Assembly: GCA_032871835.1 (NCBI GenBank)
Contig: CM065303.1
Span: 51,436,597 to 51,500,596, forward strand
Direction: 5' to 3'
Length of the DNA stretch: 64,000 bases
Source of the DNA: Dipteronia dyeriana
Taxonomy: Eukaryota; Streptophyta; Magnoliopsida; Sapindales; Sapindaceae
The notes under the pieces were generated by a model, which was not told the DNA's origin, did not search any database, and saw only the letters and a list, made by a program, of their open reading frames with translations. The position numbers were made by a program, and so were the translations under genes. Each line of letters starts with the position of its first letter. Within the stretch, counting starts at the first letter, position 1. Positions 12,932 to 24,609 of the stretch are shown piece by piece.

Positions 12932-14710
12932 TGTTAGGATTATGCTCGATAGCAAGAGTGTAATATTGCAATTAACAATCTTTTTATATGAATAAAGTGA
13001 TTTCTAGTTTAACAAATCTTATAGAATTATAGTTTAATTATTATAATTGTCAAAAGTAAATAATCATAAGGTCAAAAAACTATGAGAAAAGAAGAATTTT
13101 TCATACATCTAGATATGTATGAGGTAGACACAATTCTTTAGTTAGTCTTGAATAATATTCACAACTTAAGATAGAAGGTTGGGCGCCTTTATCTTGTCAA
13201 AGTTGTAGATTCTTTTGCTAGCATTTGAGTAGGATCAAATGTGTTATGATGAGTCTAAAATCATCAAAGTGTGGTGTCTTTGGACAAAAGAATATAGTGC
13301 ACTGGGTGCATTGATAGGATCAAAATGAAATACTTTATCTAGAACCGTCAATGGATAAAAGTTTTCATTTGAAGACAATCGAAAAGTCTATCTCAATCCT
13401 GAGATAAATGATGGACTTATGGTTGCAAGTGTTATCATTTGAGCTATCAATGAGTACGATTATATAGCATAGTCTATCCTCGATAGTTTGGTGGTATTCA
13501 TTTGTTAATCGATAGAGGACTTCATTTATAGATATGGACATCGTAGTTCCATTTATTGAATGAGAGTAGAATACCATCATATGGATGTTTTGAGGTATTG
13601 GATATTAAATCTTAACGTTAAGTTTTCAATAGTGTCTATTAAAACATGGCTTATGGACAAGTCAAAATATCCAAGTTCAAAATGTGGTCATATGAGTAAA
13701 TATGGTAACTTGGAGAGCTATAGGCGGTCTATGAGCTCTTGGCGATTACTGGTATTCTTCACGATGATACATTTTCTCTAATAAGGTTGTCTAGGGTATG
13801 AATGAGTAACATCAACTTATTCTATATTTATTTAAGAGTTCAATTTTAGTTCTTTAGTGGAATGAACTAAAATTAAATAGATTGGACCTAAGTGAATTAT
13901 TTATTGATTGTGATTGGGTTGTGTCTGTTGGAGCTTAAATTTAGATAACCCGCCAAGATCCTCAATCCACACGAACTTGCATGGATCACTTGATATATTC
14001 TACCAGACCAATTTAGGGGTCCATCTAGAATTGTAATAAGGCATGTGAACTTGTTTCTTTTTGTAAGAATAGGTCTAGTTCACATGTGGACTTTTTATTA
14101 AGGTCCAATGGATTTAATAAAATAAGAAAAATAATATATGGCCTTTATACTAGGTATGGCCGGCAATGGCTATGGTGAATAACTTAAATATATTATTTTT
14201 ATTTTATTATTATTTAATTAAATGGAAATTAATTAATTTGTTGATTAACTGATTATTTAATTAAAATTCAAAATCTTTTCCTATTAGGAGATGGTCTCCT
14301 AAAACTATACTATTGTTAGTAGTATAGTTAATGTTAAAGACTATATTTGATAAGTAGATAAATAAAATGAGTTATTTATCTAATCAAATTAGGAAGTCTT
14401 TAATATGGTTACAAATACACTTTTGAGTTAGATTAGGAGCCTTGGTGTTAGGATAGAATTCTTTTTTGAAAAGGATTCTTAACCACCAAGTAAATCTACC
14501 TAAGGAAAGGATTCTTAACTACCAAGTAATCCTTCTTAGGAAAGGATTTGTGATCCTAATCTATATCATATAAAATTCGACCAGCCCTTATATATATACA
14601 AAAGGATAGAATTTCTTTAAGATAAGGATTCTTAACTATCAAATAAATCCACCTAAGGAAAGGATTCTTGCCAACCAAGTAAATCCTTCTTAGGAAAGGG
14701 TTTATGATCC

Positions 14711-14742
<32 letters not shown>

Positions 14743-15379
14743 ATTTTCGGCGAGCCCTATGATTTTTATGATGAAAATTTCGGCCATGCCTAGGTAATTT
14801 TCAAGAGAGAATTTGGCATAGCAAGAGAGAATTTTGAAGGAGAAAAATTAGTTTTTGCTCTAGACAAAATTCGATCAACTCATAGATAAAGGGTGTGTGA
14901 ATTCGGCCTAGAAGAGAAAAAAAAAGGAACATTTTTGTTTTCAATAGTATACTAGTATCCTTTACATCAAAAGGGTTTTGTGTACAATATCGAATCAAGG
15001 TTCACGCGAGTTACAATCAAATTGATTGATAATTCACAAGTGACCGGACGTTCTTGGATTTTTTCTCTTGGAGGATAATTGTAACTAACAAAGAAAAGAT
15101 ATTTGCTTTGTCTTCATCCTCAGGAATACAATTTAAAGATAGGGAGCCCACAATCCTAGGTGATTCACGTTCGTGATTGGATTGGAAGATCTTGCGGAAT
15201 TAATTCTGTGCTTGTTCAATCATCACGTGAAAAAGGTACGATACTTTTATATACATCAATTAATCTAGGGTTAAGCTTCTAGTTGCATAAAAGGGAAAAT
15301 TTTTATTTATACGCAAACCCTAATCTCCTATTTTTTTTTCTCACGCTTCCACTGCGTTTCTAAACCGTTTTTCCCTACA
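12932..15379 (+). mobile_element. Solo LTR (about 2.4 kb) inserted in the copia element
   Basis: The segment begins TGTTAGGATTATGCTCG and ends TTTTTCCCTACA, typical LTR ends. Near-duplicate 5-bp flanks (atatg on the left, atata on the right) suggest a target duplication with one mutation. A second partial copy of its first ~330 bp sits at 28400. No primer binding site or coding region is inside, so a solo LTR left by LTR-LTR recombination is the simplest reading; a short non-autonomous element is the alternative. It separates the decayed gag of the host element from its 5' untranslated region. Confidence 0.7.
14448..14720 (+). repeat. Two-level tandem repeat in the solo LTR
   Basis: A motif like GGAAAGGATTCTTAACYACC followed by AAGTAAATCC recurs at about 14461, 14503, 14620 and 14656. 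The copies fall into two larger blocks (about 14448-14575 and 14605-14720) offset by roughly 157 bp. The second block runs into a TA tract (14712-14736). Confidence 0.7.
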
Positions 15380-15984
15380 ATATATCATTAATAAGATTCA
15401 TGAAATCTCCATTAAGACATATGAGATAATGAAGATTTATTCTAAAATAAATTCTAAGTCATTTAGAAAATTTATCTTTTAATAACCTTGTACCTTTCTA
15501 ATGTACATTCTAATAAAATTTCTTTTTTCCGATTGTATAATTAATTAGACAGATAATTTTAAACGAAGGCTTTTTAATATACATAGCTCCCACTGAAGCT
15601 AAATTTTGGTGGCCAAATTTCGTAGGAAAATTCTATGACTATTTGAAAACAGTGCCAAAATTCCTGCTAAAAAAATTAACTGTGGCTGAAAATGCCACCA
15701 AAAACCATCATTGGAATCCGCATCAGAAACTATTATCAAAAACTGCATCAAAAATTGTCATCAAAAACCGTGTCAAAAACCGTAACCAGAAACCGTCACC
15801 GAAAATTATACCAGAAACTGTCATTGGAATCCACTCTAGAATCTGTCTTTAGAAAAAAATCCCACCTGGGAATTGTAGGGCATTAATTCAGCTCCCATTA
15901 GAGCAAAACAAATCAATGAAATTAATAAATAAAAATTTAAAATAAGAATAAAAACATTTGATTTTTTTTAATTTTTTATTACCG
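15380..15984 (-). other. 5' leader of the old copia element, part 1, with a ~13-bp array
   Basis: This is old-copia sequence between the two nested insertions. From about 15655 to 15845 it consists of degenerate units of AAAAACCGTCATC-like sequence with a period near 13 bp. The same type of unit resumes at 22926, across the nested element, so that element landed inside the array. Function unknown; it lies where the leader or gag start of the copia element is expected. Confidence 0.6.
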
Positions 15985-17687
15985 TGTAAGTTTCTCAGTT
16001 TTTGATTGGCTCATTTCGTTGACAACCACATTTAGAGATTCATGTGTAAGGGTAGTTTAGGCCATCATTGCTCATGACCCAGCTCAAGCTTCAAAAGGTA
16101 AATTACTTGCTTAACCTTTTCTAAAGAGTTTTTAGAGCACACACACACTCTTATTCATGTCTTTGATCAACTTACATGAATGCTTAATTGCCTTAATTGT
16201 GTGCCTCTTTGCCATAAATATTGCTTGGGTGTTTGTTGTTTTTTTTGTTTGCCCTTAGAAGAGGATTTTCCCATTGACCGCGGCCGGGACCGCTCCCTGT
16301 GCATTGCCTCCACCGCGGTATGCACATCGGTGTTCTCAGACGTTGCACACTGCTGCTACCGCGGCCTATGCAAGTTGCATGCACAGCGGTCTCCCAAGCG
16401 GAGTTTCCCAGTGATGCACCGCTTGCTCTACCGCGGTCTGGACATTACCCGTACCGCGGTCAAGACAGCAGAGATTCCCAAGCGATGCACTGCTTACGAT
16501 ACCGCGGTCTGGACACTTGCCTAGGCCGCGGCACACACAGCGGTCACGACGGGAATCAGTTGCCCTTTGTTCAAAACGACGACATGTCGTGTAGGGCACA
16601 ATATATATATATATATATATATATGTTATCTTCTCTTCTCTTTGAGGGTGTGAGTCTAAGAAGCCATTTTTACTCACCAAGTTTTCCTTGAAAGAGAATT
16701 TGACTCCAAGAGAGAGAGTGCTCCCAAGAATCCATTTTTACTCAACAAATCTTCAATCCATGAGCATTTAGCATCTTCCAAGCATGGCTTCTCTTGTTTG
16801 TCATTGACTAGGTAATCTCTACATGCCTTAGAATTTCTTGTTCCATTCTTATGACATGTATGCCTAGGTTTAGCAATTATTGTTCATTAAATGTATGTTA
16901 TTGAGTTTAATTGCATTTATAACGTGTTTGGGTTGTTGATTGTTGGTTGAGATTTATAGTTTGTGATAGCTAGGGTTTGTGACCATTTTGTCTTTCTAGC
17001 TAAATCTTTATGCTTTGCATTTAGATATTGTTTAGGACTCATTGATTGCATTTTGTGATTGTATTATAGTCCTTGCCATGTTTTATGACAACATGTGTTG
17101 ATTGGCTCTTTGTTTGATAACTAGGATAAAATGTTGAATAATTATATCTAGTTAAGTCTTAATGAACATTCATTTAGACATTGATATCTAGGAATTATAC
17201 TTAGTGACATTATTTAATTCCTATATAAGCATTTAGTGTTGCCTAGCATTACTTGCATGTTTGAATATTTTATCATATTCACTTAGGTTGTGTTTGACTC
17301 TTCATCGAGGTTAAGTCTTATGACTAAGTGGTTTGGGCACAAGCAAATAGATCAAGAATCACTATTAAGGCCGTTGGGTAGAGTGAAAGGGTTAGTAACT
17401 GGAGGGTGTGACGGGAGGTCAACCTGGGTTGTAAACTTTCATACAATAGTGGATTTGAGGATCTAGTGTGGCGCACATATCAGCCTGTGGTTTTTCCTAT
17501 TTGGAGGGTTTCCATGTAAATATTTTGTGTTGTTATTGTTTTAAGCATAATTGATTTTATTGAATGCTTGTTTACTCGGGGTAATTATTGTTAATGTTGA
17601 TTAATCGAAAAATCGGTAGTTGATTCGATTAAAACCTATTCCCCCCCCCCCCTAGGTTATAGACACACACGTTTTAGGGAACTTTCA
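15985..17687 (+). repeat. 5' LTR of gag-only copy 1
   Basis: 1703 bp, from TGTAAGTTTCTCAG to GGGAACTTTCA. It contains a GC-rich module with seven or eight CCGCGG palindromes (about 16275-16550), then GTTCAAAACGACGAC, then a TA tract (16600-16624) in the TATA-box position. A 12-C run (17641-17652) sits about 35 bp before the LTR end. The short open frames across the GC-rich module are not credible genes. Confidence 0.9.
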
Positions 17688-17688
17688 A

Positions 17689-17703
17689 TTGGTATCAGAG
17701 CAG
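17689..17703 (+). other. Primer binding site
   Basis: TTGGTATCAGAGCAG lies one base after the LTR end. TGGTATCAGAGC is complementary to the 3' end of plant initiator methionine tRNA and is the usual priming site of plant copia elements. Confidence 0.9.
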
Positions 17704-17819
17704 GTGCTTAGATATACTTAGGTGATCCGTGCTCTGTGTGTGTCTTGCTTGTGCATTCTTTTTATTTGCATCATGTATAGTGCATTTCATTTGCATCTCA
17801 TTCATTTAACCCAAACACT

Positions 17820-19981
17820 ATGAGTGAGCTTGGGATAAGCAAAGAGGAAGCATCAAGTATAAGACCACCTTTGCTTAAAGGTGATAATTATGCCTTATGG
17901 AAAGGCAAGATGGAGTCTTATATTTGTCAAATAGATGACCGTGCATGGATGGCGGTTGAAGATGGGTACATTCTTCCGAAGATGACCAATGATGATGGAG
18001 ATGAAGTTCCAAAGCTTAAGTCTCAATGGAACACACAAGAATTTGAAGCTTCCAAGTGGAACAACAAGACAATGCATGCCATCTTATGTGCCATGGACGA
18101 CAATCAATACAAGTTGGTTCAAAACACTAGGCATGGAAACGAGGCTTGGGAGATTCTACAAATGACTCATGAAGGAACAGAAGTGGTCAAGGATTCCAAG
18201 CTTCAAGTCCTTCAAATGCAATTTGAGACAATTCGAATGGAAGAGGACGAGTGCTTTAATGACTTCCAAGTGAAGTTGATGGACATTATAAATCAAAGCC
18301 ATCAACTAGGTGACCCATATTCGGATAGAAGGATCAAGAAAAAGATCATGAGGTCACTTCCTAAGAGATTTGAGTCCAATGTGACGGCACTGGAAGAAAA
18401 TAGCAACTACAAGACTATGAAGCCGAGTGAAGTGATTGGAAGGCTTCTAGCCTATGAGTTTATATGGACTTCTACGCCTATATCTCCTAAGAAGCAAAAG
18501 AACATAGCTTTGAAGACATCCAAAGTAAAGATGGAGGAGGATGACTCAAATGAAGAGATGGCCTTATGGTGAAGAAATTCAAGAGATTTATGAAACTTCA
18601 CAAGAATGACTCAAAGAAGAAGATTGAGCTAAGGCAAGAGAAGCCTATAAGAAAAGGCATTCAATGCTATGAATGTAGTGGGTTTGGTCATATAGCCACC
18701 GAGTGTACTAATTCAAAGAAGAAGAAGAAGAAAGGAAAAGTGGTGGATGCCTCATCAAGTGAGAGTGGAAGTGAAGAAGATTCATCAAGTGATGAAGAGT
18801 TTATTCTTAACTACATGGCTTTTGGAGCCTCTTTTGTGGAAGATGTAGAAAAAGGCAACAAAGCCTTAAGTAGTGACCTTGAAAATGGAGTAGATGAAAA
18901 AGTAGCTGAGAGAGTGATAAGTGAAGCTACTTCTGTTGATGATGCCATCATGGCAACAAGTGACACTAGTGATGACTCTAGTGATAAGAGTTCCTCATCT
19001 CACTCTACAAATGGAAATGTAGAAAGTATGAACCTTGAAGGATTCATTGAGCATTTTCAAAGCTCAAGGTTGAATATGAAGAAAGAGGTTCAAGAGCTAA
19101 AGGAAGAGAACCTCAAGCTATCAACTGAAGTGACTCACTTGAGTGAGAAAGTGAAGAATGGAAGAAAGGTGGAAGAAAGCTTGAAAGAGGAGCTTAGAGG
19201 AGCTTAGTGAAGCTAGAGAGTTGATTGCTAAGATGACTTCGAGTACGGAGAAGCTTGACCATATGTTGGGAGTTGTCAAGAAGCCAAGTGACAAGAGAGG
19301 TCTAGGGTTTAAAGATGACAAGGAGACCTCAACTCTTAGCAAGACGATATTTGTCAAGAGCATGGACTTCAAAGAACCTCTTCCTCCACTTCATCCTAAG
19401 AAGAAAATTGAACTAGGAGAGTGTTCTAGAAATGTACAAGTCAAGATGACAGCAAGAAGTCAAGCTCAAGCTCAACCAATGAGAGCACTTCAAGCAACTA
19501 TCCCTCAAACTAAAATCCATCACACCAAGAAACATTTCCTACATGCTCAACAAAGGAAGAAATCTTCTCCAACTCAACAACAAAGGAGAAAAGAATCAAT
19601 ATCACACCAAAGGAAAACTCAAAGACATGGGAAAACACTTTTATCCTCACAAAGGAATGGTATGACCATTTTAATCCTTCATGTCATTTTTGTGGTGTTG
19701 ATGGTCATATTAGACCAAATTGCTTTAAGTACATTAACATGTGTAGAACTAAGAGCATGATTGAAAGAAAAAGGGCTAGAGCCAATATGCATGTGCCTAT
19801 AAAAGCTAGTGTTAATGATCCTATGAGTAATATGATGATCTTGACCACTAGAAATGACAATGTGTCACCTAAGTGGATTAGAAAAGATGAACCCACATGC
19901 CATTGTGTTAAGGTTTCACCCATAGGCTCAACTAGGTCAAATGGATTTGGTAAGTCTATAAGGACTCATATCCCCTCTTAA
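17820..19981 (+). pseudogene. Gag of gag-only copy 1 (frameshifted)
   Basis: The start codon at 17820 follows the primer site closely and matches the start position of the second copy. The first 250 residues (17820-18572) are a retrotransposon gag domain of the UBN2/DUF4219 type, with LKGDNYALWKGKMES near the N-terminus. A one-base loss near 18555 shifts the frame. Next comes a zinc knuckle CYECSGFGHIATEC (18665-18706), a Ser/Glu-rich acidic linker and a coiled coil (about 19060-19200). A small duplication at 19195-19215 adds a stop. A second CCHC motif, CHFCGVDGHIRPNC (19682-19723), lies in yet another frame, followed by a basic stretch to the stop at 19981. In an intact relative the protease should begin soon after; it is absent. 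Gag normally forms the virus-like particle and binds element RNA. Confidence 0.85.
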
Positions 19982-21186
19982 CTCATTTTGATTTACCCCA
20001 TATGGGTAGCTCAAGCTAAGAGAGAAAATTGGTAATGCATTGTGCTCATTGATAATATTTTTGCTTCTTTATTAATTGCTTGAGATGATTGGTTGTATAT
20101 TTTTTTTATAACAAGTGTGCAACTTTGCTTTACATGCAATCCATGTCTTATTTATGACCAAACACGCATTTTTGGAATAGGAGAGTTGATTGGGAAGTAC
20201 TTTTTGAATGACCTAGAATTGATCTCCATGACATGTTGATCTTTTCTATGACATGTTTTAAATTGATATGCATGATGAGATTTTTTTTTAATGCTCTAAA
20301 ATGAATGCAATTTATTTGTGAAAGCAATTATGAGACTTCAATCAATAAGGATCTTGTATCCATTTCAAGGATTTTACAATCCAAAAGTCTCTCTCTCTTT
20401 ACTTGTCAAACAAGGCTACTATCATAGGGCATTCCACCCGGAAAAATCGAAAAGGGCGCAATAGTCGCTCATGTCTTGTTTTGCTTGTAAAGTTTGATAT
20501 AGTTGTTCTTAAGATGAGTTTATTTTATAGTCTATATCTTGCTTACTCCATGACAAATGGTGAAATTGGTTTGAATTCTATTGGAAACCCTTGTCATTTT
20601 GCTTTGCCAAATACCATATTTTGATCTTGAATACAACTTGTCTTGTATGCAAAGCATTCGTTCATACATTTTTTTATGTAATAAAAATCCTTATTCTCTC
20701 TTCTTAATTGAGTTGCATAAATTTGCTTATATGATTTTGCATATGTCTTGTGTCATAAGCTCTCCTTGCTAATGCCTTCTTAAGGGGATACTCTTTTGTC
20801 TATCTCATGATAAAAAGGGGGAGTAGTGTGGATTTAGGGGGAGTTGAGAGTTGCATATGAGGGGAGTTTGATTGAGGGGGAGTTAACCTTTTAGGGGGAG
20901 AATTTTTATTTGCATTGTTGATGCATGTTGCTTGTTTCTATTGTATGCAAATTGCTCTTGTTTTTATGTCTTTGATCACCTCACGTACACTTGTCTTGGA
21001 AAGTGTAGTTATTTTATTTTGTAGGGATGTTGATTCTACAAGAGATGGATGACTTGAAGATCTAGTTTATTAGGCATCTCTTTGTAATGTAGAAAAAAAA
21101 CTTTGTTGACCCCTGTTTTGTCTAGTTTATTTGTGAGGATGAATTGTGAGTGGTGGTTTTGTCACGAAATAGCCAAAAGGGGAGAT
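19982..21186 (+). other. 3' non-coding region with repeated purine tracts
   Basis: No coding sequence. AAAAAGGGGGAGTAG-type purine tracts occur at about 20811-20824, 20836-20846, 20860-20868, 20874-20884 and 20892-20902. The functional-looking tract aaaaggggaga lies at 21176-21185, abutting the 3' LTR. Multiple purine tracts in front of the 3' LTR are a described Sirevirus feature. They could serve as alternative plus-strand primers, which is an inference. Confidence 0.75.
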
Positions 21187-21800
21187 TGTAAGTTCCTCAG
21201 TTTTTGATTGGCTCATTTCGTTGGCAACCACATTTGGGGATTAATGTGTAAGGGTAATTTAGGCCATCATTGCTCAAGACCCAGCTCAAGCTTCAAAAGA
21301 TAAATTACTTGTTTAACCTTTTCTAAAGAGTTTTTAGTGCACACACACACTCTCATGCATGTCTTTGATCATCTTGCATGAATGATTAATTGCCTTAATT
21401 GAGTGCCTCTTTACCATAAATCTTGCTTGGGTATTTGTTGTTTTTTTTGTTTGCCCTTAGAAGAGGATTTTCCCCTTGACCGCGGCCGGGACCACTCCCT
21501 GTGCATTGCCTCCGCCACGGTATGCACAACGGTGTTCTCCAGGTGCTGCACACTGCTGCTACCACGGCCTGTGCACGTTGTATGCACAACGGTCTCCCAA
21601 GCGGAGTTTCCCAGTGATGCACCGCTTGCTCTACCGCAGTCTGGATATTACCTGTACCGCGGTCCAGACAGCGGAGATACCTAGGCGATGCACCGCTCCT
21701 GATACCACGGTCTGGACACTTGCCTAGGCCGCGGCACGCACAGCGGTCACGACGGGAATCAGTTGCCCTTTGTTCAAAACGATGTCATTTCGTGTAGGGC

Positions 21801-21860
<60 letters not shown>

Positions 21861-22925
21861 ATCTTCTCTTCTCTTTGGGGGTGTGAGTCCAAGAAGCCAT
21901 TTTTACTCACTAAGTTTTCCTTGAGAGAGAATTTGACTCCAAGAGAGAGAGAGCTCCCAATAATCCATTTTTACTCAACAAATCTTCAATCCATGAGCAT
22001 CTAGCATCTTCCAAGCATGGTTTCTCTTGTTTGTCATTGACTAAGTAATCTCTACATGCCTTAGAATTTCTTATTCCATTCTTATGACATGTATGCATAG
22101 GTTTAGCAATTATTGTTCAATAAATGTATGTTATTGAGTTTAATTGCATTTATAACATGTTTGGGTTGTTAATTGTTGGTTGAGATTTATATTTTGTGAT
22201 AGCTAGGGTTTGTGACCATTTTGCCCTTCTAGCTAAATCTTTATGCTTTGCATTTAGATATTGTTTAGGACTCATTGATTGCATTTTGTGATTGCATTAT
22301 AGTCCTTGCCATGTTTTATGACAACATGTGTTGATTGGCTCTTTGTTTGATAACTAGGATATATTGTTGCATAATTATATTTAGTTAAGTCTTAATGAAC
22401 AATCATTTAGACATTGATATCTAGGAATTGTACTTAGTGACATTATTTAATTCCTAGATAAGCATTTAGTGTTGCCTAGCATTACTTGCATGTTTGAATA
22501 TTTTATCATATTCACTTAGGTTGTGTGTGACTCTTCATTGAGGTTAAGTCTTGTGACTAAGTGGTTAGGGCACAAGCAAATAGATCAAGAATCACTATTA
22601 AGGCCGTTGGGTAGAGTGAAAGGGTTAGTAACTGGAGGGTGTGACGGGAGGTCAACCTAGGTTGTAAACTTTCATTCAATAGTGGATTTGAGGATCTAGT
22701 GTGGCACACATATCAGCCCGTGGTTTTTCCCATTTGGAGGGTTTCCAGGTAAATATTCTGTGTTGTTATTGGTTTAAGCATAATTGATTTTATTAAATGT
22801 TTGTTTACTAGGGGTAATTTGTGTTAATGTTGATTAATCGAAAAATCAGTAATTGATTCGATTAAAACTTATTCAACCCCCCCCCCCCCCTCTAGGTTAT
22901 AGACACACGTTTTATGGAACTTTCA
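21187..22925 (+). repeat. 3' LTR of gag-only copy 1
   Basis: 1739 bp, from TGTAAGTTCCTCAG to TGGAACTTTCA. It matches the 5' LTR, including the CCGCGG-type module (about 21478-21760). The TA tract is 55 bp here (21803-21857) against 25 bp in the 5' LTR, and the C run is 14 bases (22877-22890). Substitutions and these length changes show the insertion is not very recent. Confidence 0.9.
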
Positions 22926-23221
22926 TGCCGAAAAACTGTCATCGGTCACCAAAAAACCACTTATGGTTGTCAGAAAACTGTTTTTTAAGGCCAGAAACCA
23001 CTTATTGGACGCCGAAAAAATTGTCAAAAAAAATATTAGTTGTCGGAAAAACCTGCCAGAAAACATGTCGGTCGGAGATTTGAACCGGAAACCGCTCCGA
23101 TCGGTCAGGTGGCAGCATGATGATGTGGCAACCGAAAACCGTTTCGGTGGTTAGAAATTGTCGTCGAAAACTTCTCTGATGCTGAAAACCATAGACGGCT
23201 TTCTTGACAAACACGTTATCG

Positions 23222-23304
23222 CCACATGTCACTCAAGGATTAGGCCACGTGTCACAAATGACACAACAAAGCCACGTGTCAACTTCTGGAGTGTACACGT
23301 GTCA
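23222..23304. promoter_or_regulatory. Cluster of four G-box/ABRE-like motifs
   Basis: CCACATGTCA (about 23222), CCACGTGTCA (23245-23254), CCACGTGTCA (23272-23281) and ACACGTGTCA (23295-23304) occur within about 85 bp. CACGTG with a following TC is the core of plant G-boxes and abscisic-acid response elements. The cluster lies in the leader of the old copia element, downstream of its LTR on the minus strand. Regulatory activity is inferred only. Confidence 0.5.
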
Positions 23305-23767
23305 TCACCTGAACCACTCAAGCCTGTTTTGCCCAGCGCCCACTCGTATAAGAAGAGAGTGAGGTGCATGCGTTGTCAATCACGGGATCACCACCATTTG
23401 ACTCCAAATTTAATTTTAATTCCATTTGTGCCCTTAAAAATGATATTTGGGTTAGGGGTGAAACGCGCTCTCCACTCATAGGTGCATGGAACATGTTCTT
23501 CACCCACATTCAACCTAAAACAAATTTCCAGAATTTAATCTTCTACAGAAAAATTTGAAATCGTTTTTCTTTCTCGTTTCTAATCCAAATTCTACAAATG
23601 ACCTATCGTTGGAAAGCTCTCGAAAGGCTCTATCTAATGGTACCATGAACGTAGAGAAATAAAAAAAATCAATGAGTTTCGAACTCCATAACAGTCATGA
23701 GTTTCAAATTTTAATTCTTCAAAATTTTCTCAATTTTGAAGTTATCACATGGCAAGAAAATTCAGAA

Positions 23768-23775
23768 CATATAAT

Positions 23776-23844
<69 letters not shown>

Positions 23845-23852
23845 GTATGTAT
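23768..23852. repeat. (TA)n-(GTAT)n compound microsatellite
   Basis: About 65 bp of uninterrupted AT repeats followed by four to five GTAT units. Confidence 0.95.
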
Positions 23853-23979
23853 ATATTCATGCCATTTAAAATGAAATATAACAAGTGTGTGGTATCATGC
23901 CATTATAGAATTGTGAAGCATTCAAAAATGAAAAACAATTCCTAAACATGACATTTCTACCAGAATACAATCCCAACCA

Positions 23980-23994
23980 GGCTCTGATACCAAT
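23980..23994 (-). other. Primer binding site of the old copia element
   Basis: On the minus strand this reads aTTGGTATCAGAGCC, adjacent to the LTR edge at 23995. It fits initiator methionine tRNA priming and fixes the minus-strand orientation of the element. Confidence 0.88.
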
Positions 23995-24604
23995 TAAAAT
24001 TAAAATTTGATATAAGCAAAACGAATTCGGATTACCGTTCACCATCGAAAAAACTGAATTCCAACGGAAGTGAGATCGAACACCTGAGATTGTATCACCG
24101 GTCAGAGGACAATCACATATTCGGAAAGTCCCCTTTGATCACAATGCAATTTACCCACACTTTGATCTTGGATGGTTGAAAATTCTCTCATGATTTTCTC
24201 TACATCACTTTTTGTTTATCACTCTGTATATAGTGTTCTTTCTATTGAACTTACGCTGAAGCACACACATTCTATACACATAATGCACATACTTCACATG
24301 CCTTGCATTGCACAGCGCACACGCATGCCTTGCATTGCACAAACAATGCCTTCACTTTCCATGCACACACTCAAATACATGTTCACCTTTTAGTGTTGTG
24401 TAAACTTTGTATATTTCTATCGGTTTCTAAAACTAATACTTGCCTCTTATAAAATTGCTCAAACAGTTATTGGTGCATGGGATCATGCTTGGGCTTGGAC
24501 TTGGGTTTGGTCTACATAGATTTTGGGCTCTTCATGTATTGCTTGTGTTCTTGGCCGATTTGGGTGTATGATGGGTCTCCAACCCATACCCAAATATACT
24601 AACA
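23995..24604 (-). repeat. 5' LTR of the old copia element
   Basis: About 610 bp matching 7263-7866, with a short extra stretch near 24050. Its outer edge, CCCAAATATACTAACA on the plus strand, is followed by the tttat duplication. Confidence 0.9.
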
Positions 24605-24609
24605 TTTAT

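Larger units (their letters stand above)
15985..22925 (+). mobile_element. Gag-only Sirevirus-like LTR element (copy 1)
   Basis: A complete LTR element of 6941 bp lies inside the old copia element. Its LTRs are 15985-17687 and 21187-22925, flanked by taccg (15980-15984) and tgccg (22926-22930), a 5-bp duplication with one difference. A tRNA-Met-type primer binding site follows the 5' LTR, and a purine tract precedes the 3' LTR. The only coding region is a broken gag with two CCHC motifs. No protease, integrase, RT or RNase H was found, so it depends on another element for transposition. Several purine tracts (AAGGGGGAG type) upstream of the 3' LTR, together with the gag type, resemble Sireviruses. 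A second, independent copy with the same architecture lies at 34930-42010. Confidence 0.88.
22926..23979 (-). other. 5' leader of the old copia element, part 2
   Basis: This continues the ~13-bp GAAAACYGTCATCGG-like units (about 22926-23190) and runs to the primer binding site on the right. It also holds a cluster of CACGTGTC motifs (annotated separately) and a TA microsatellite followed by GTAT repeats (23768-23852). No open frame of interest. Confidence 0.6.
7263..24604 (-). mobile_element. Old Ty1/copia LTR retrotransposon with nested insertions
   Basis: Two direct LTRs of about 0.6 kb (7263-7866 and 23995-24604) bound this element, which is transcribed on the minus strand. A perfect 5-bp target duplication, tttat, flanks it at 7258-7262 and 24605-24609. 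On the minus strand the LTR starts TGTTAGTATATTTGGG, and a methionine-type primer binding site follows the 5' LTR directly. Removing the two nested insertions (12932-15379 and 15985-22925) leaves an element of roughly 8 kb. Decayed gag zinc knuckle, integrase and reverse transcriptase motifs appear in copia order, integrase before RT. The many stops and frameshifts, and the insertions it has collected, make it the oldest layer here. Confidence 0.9.

Noticed and set aside
16180..16691. Overlapping open frames of 100-130 codons on both strands in the GC-rich LTR part
   Set aside because: They exist because the local sequence is GC-rich and stop-poor. They lie inside an LTR, repeat in the second LTR, and encode no recognisable domain.
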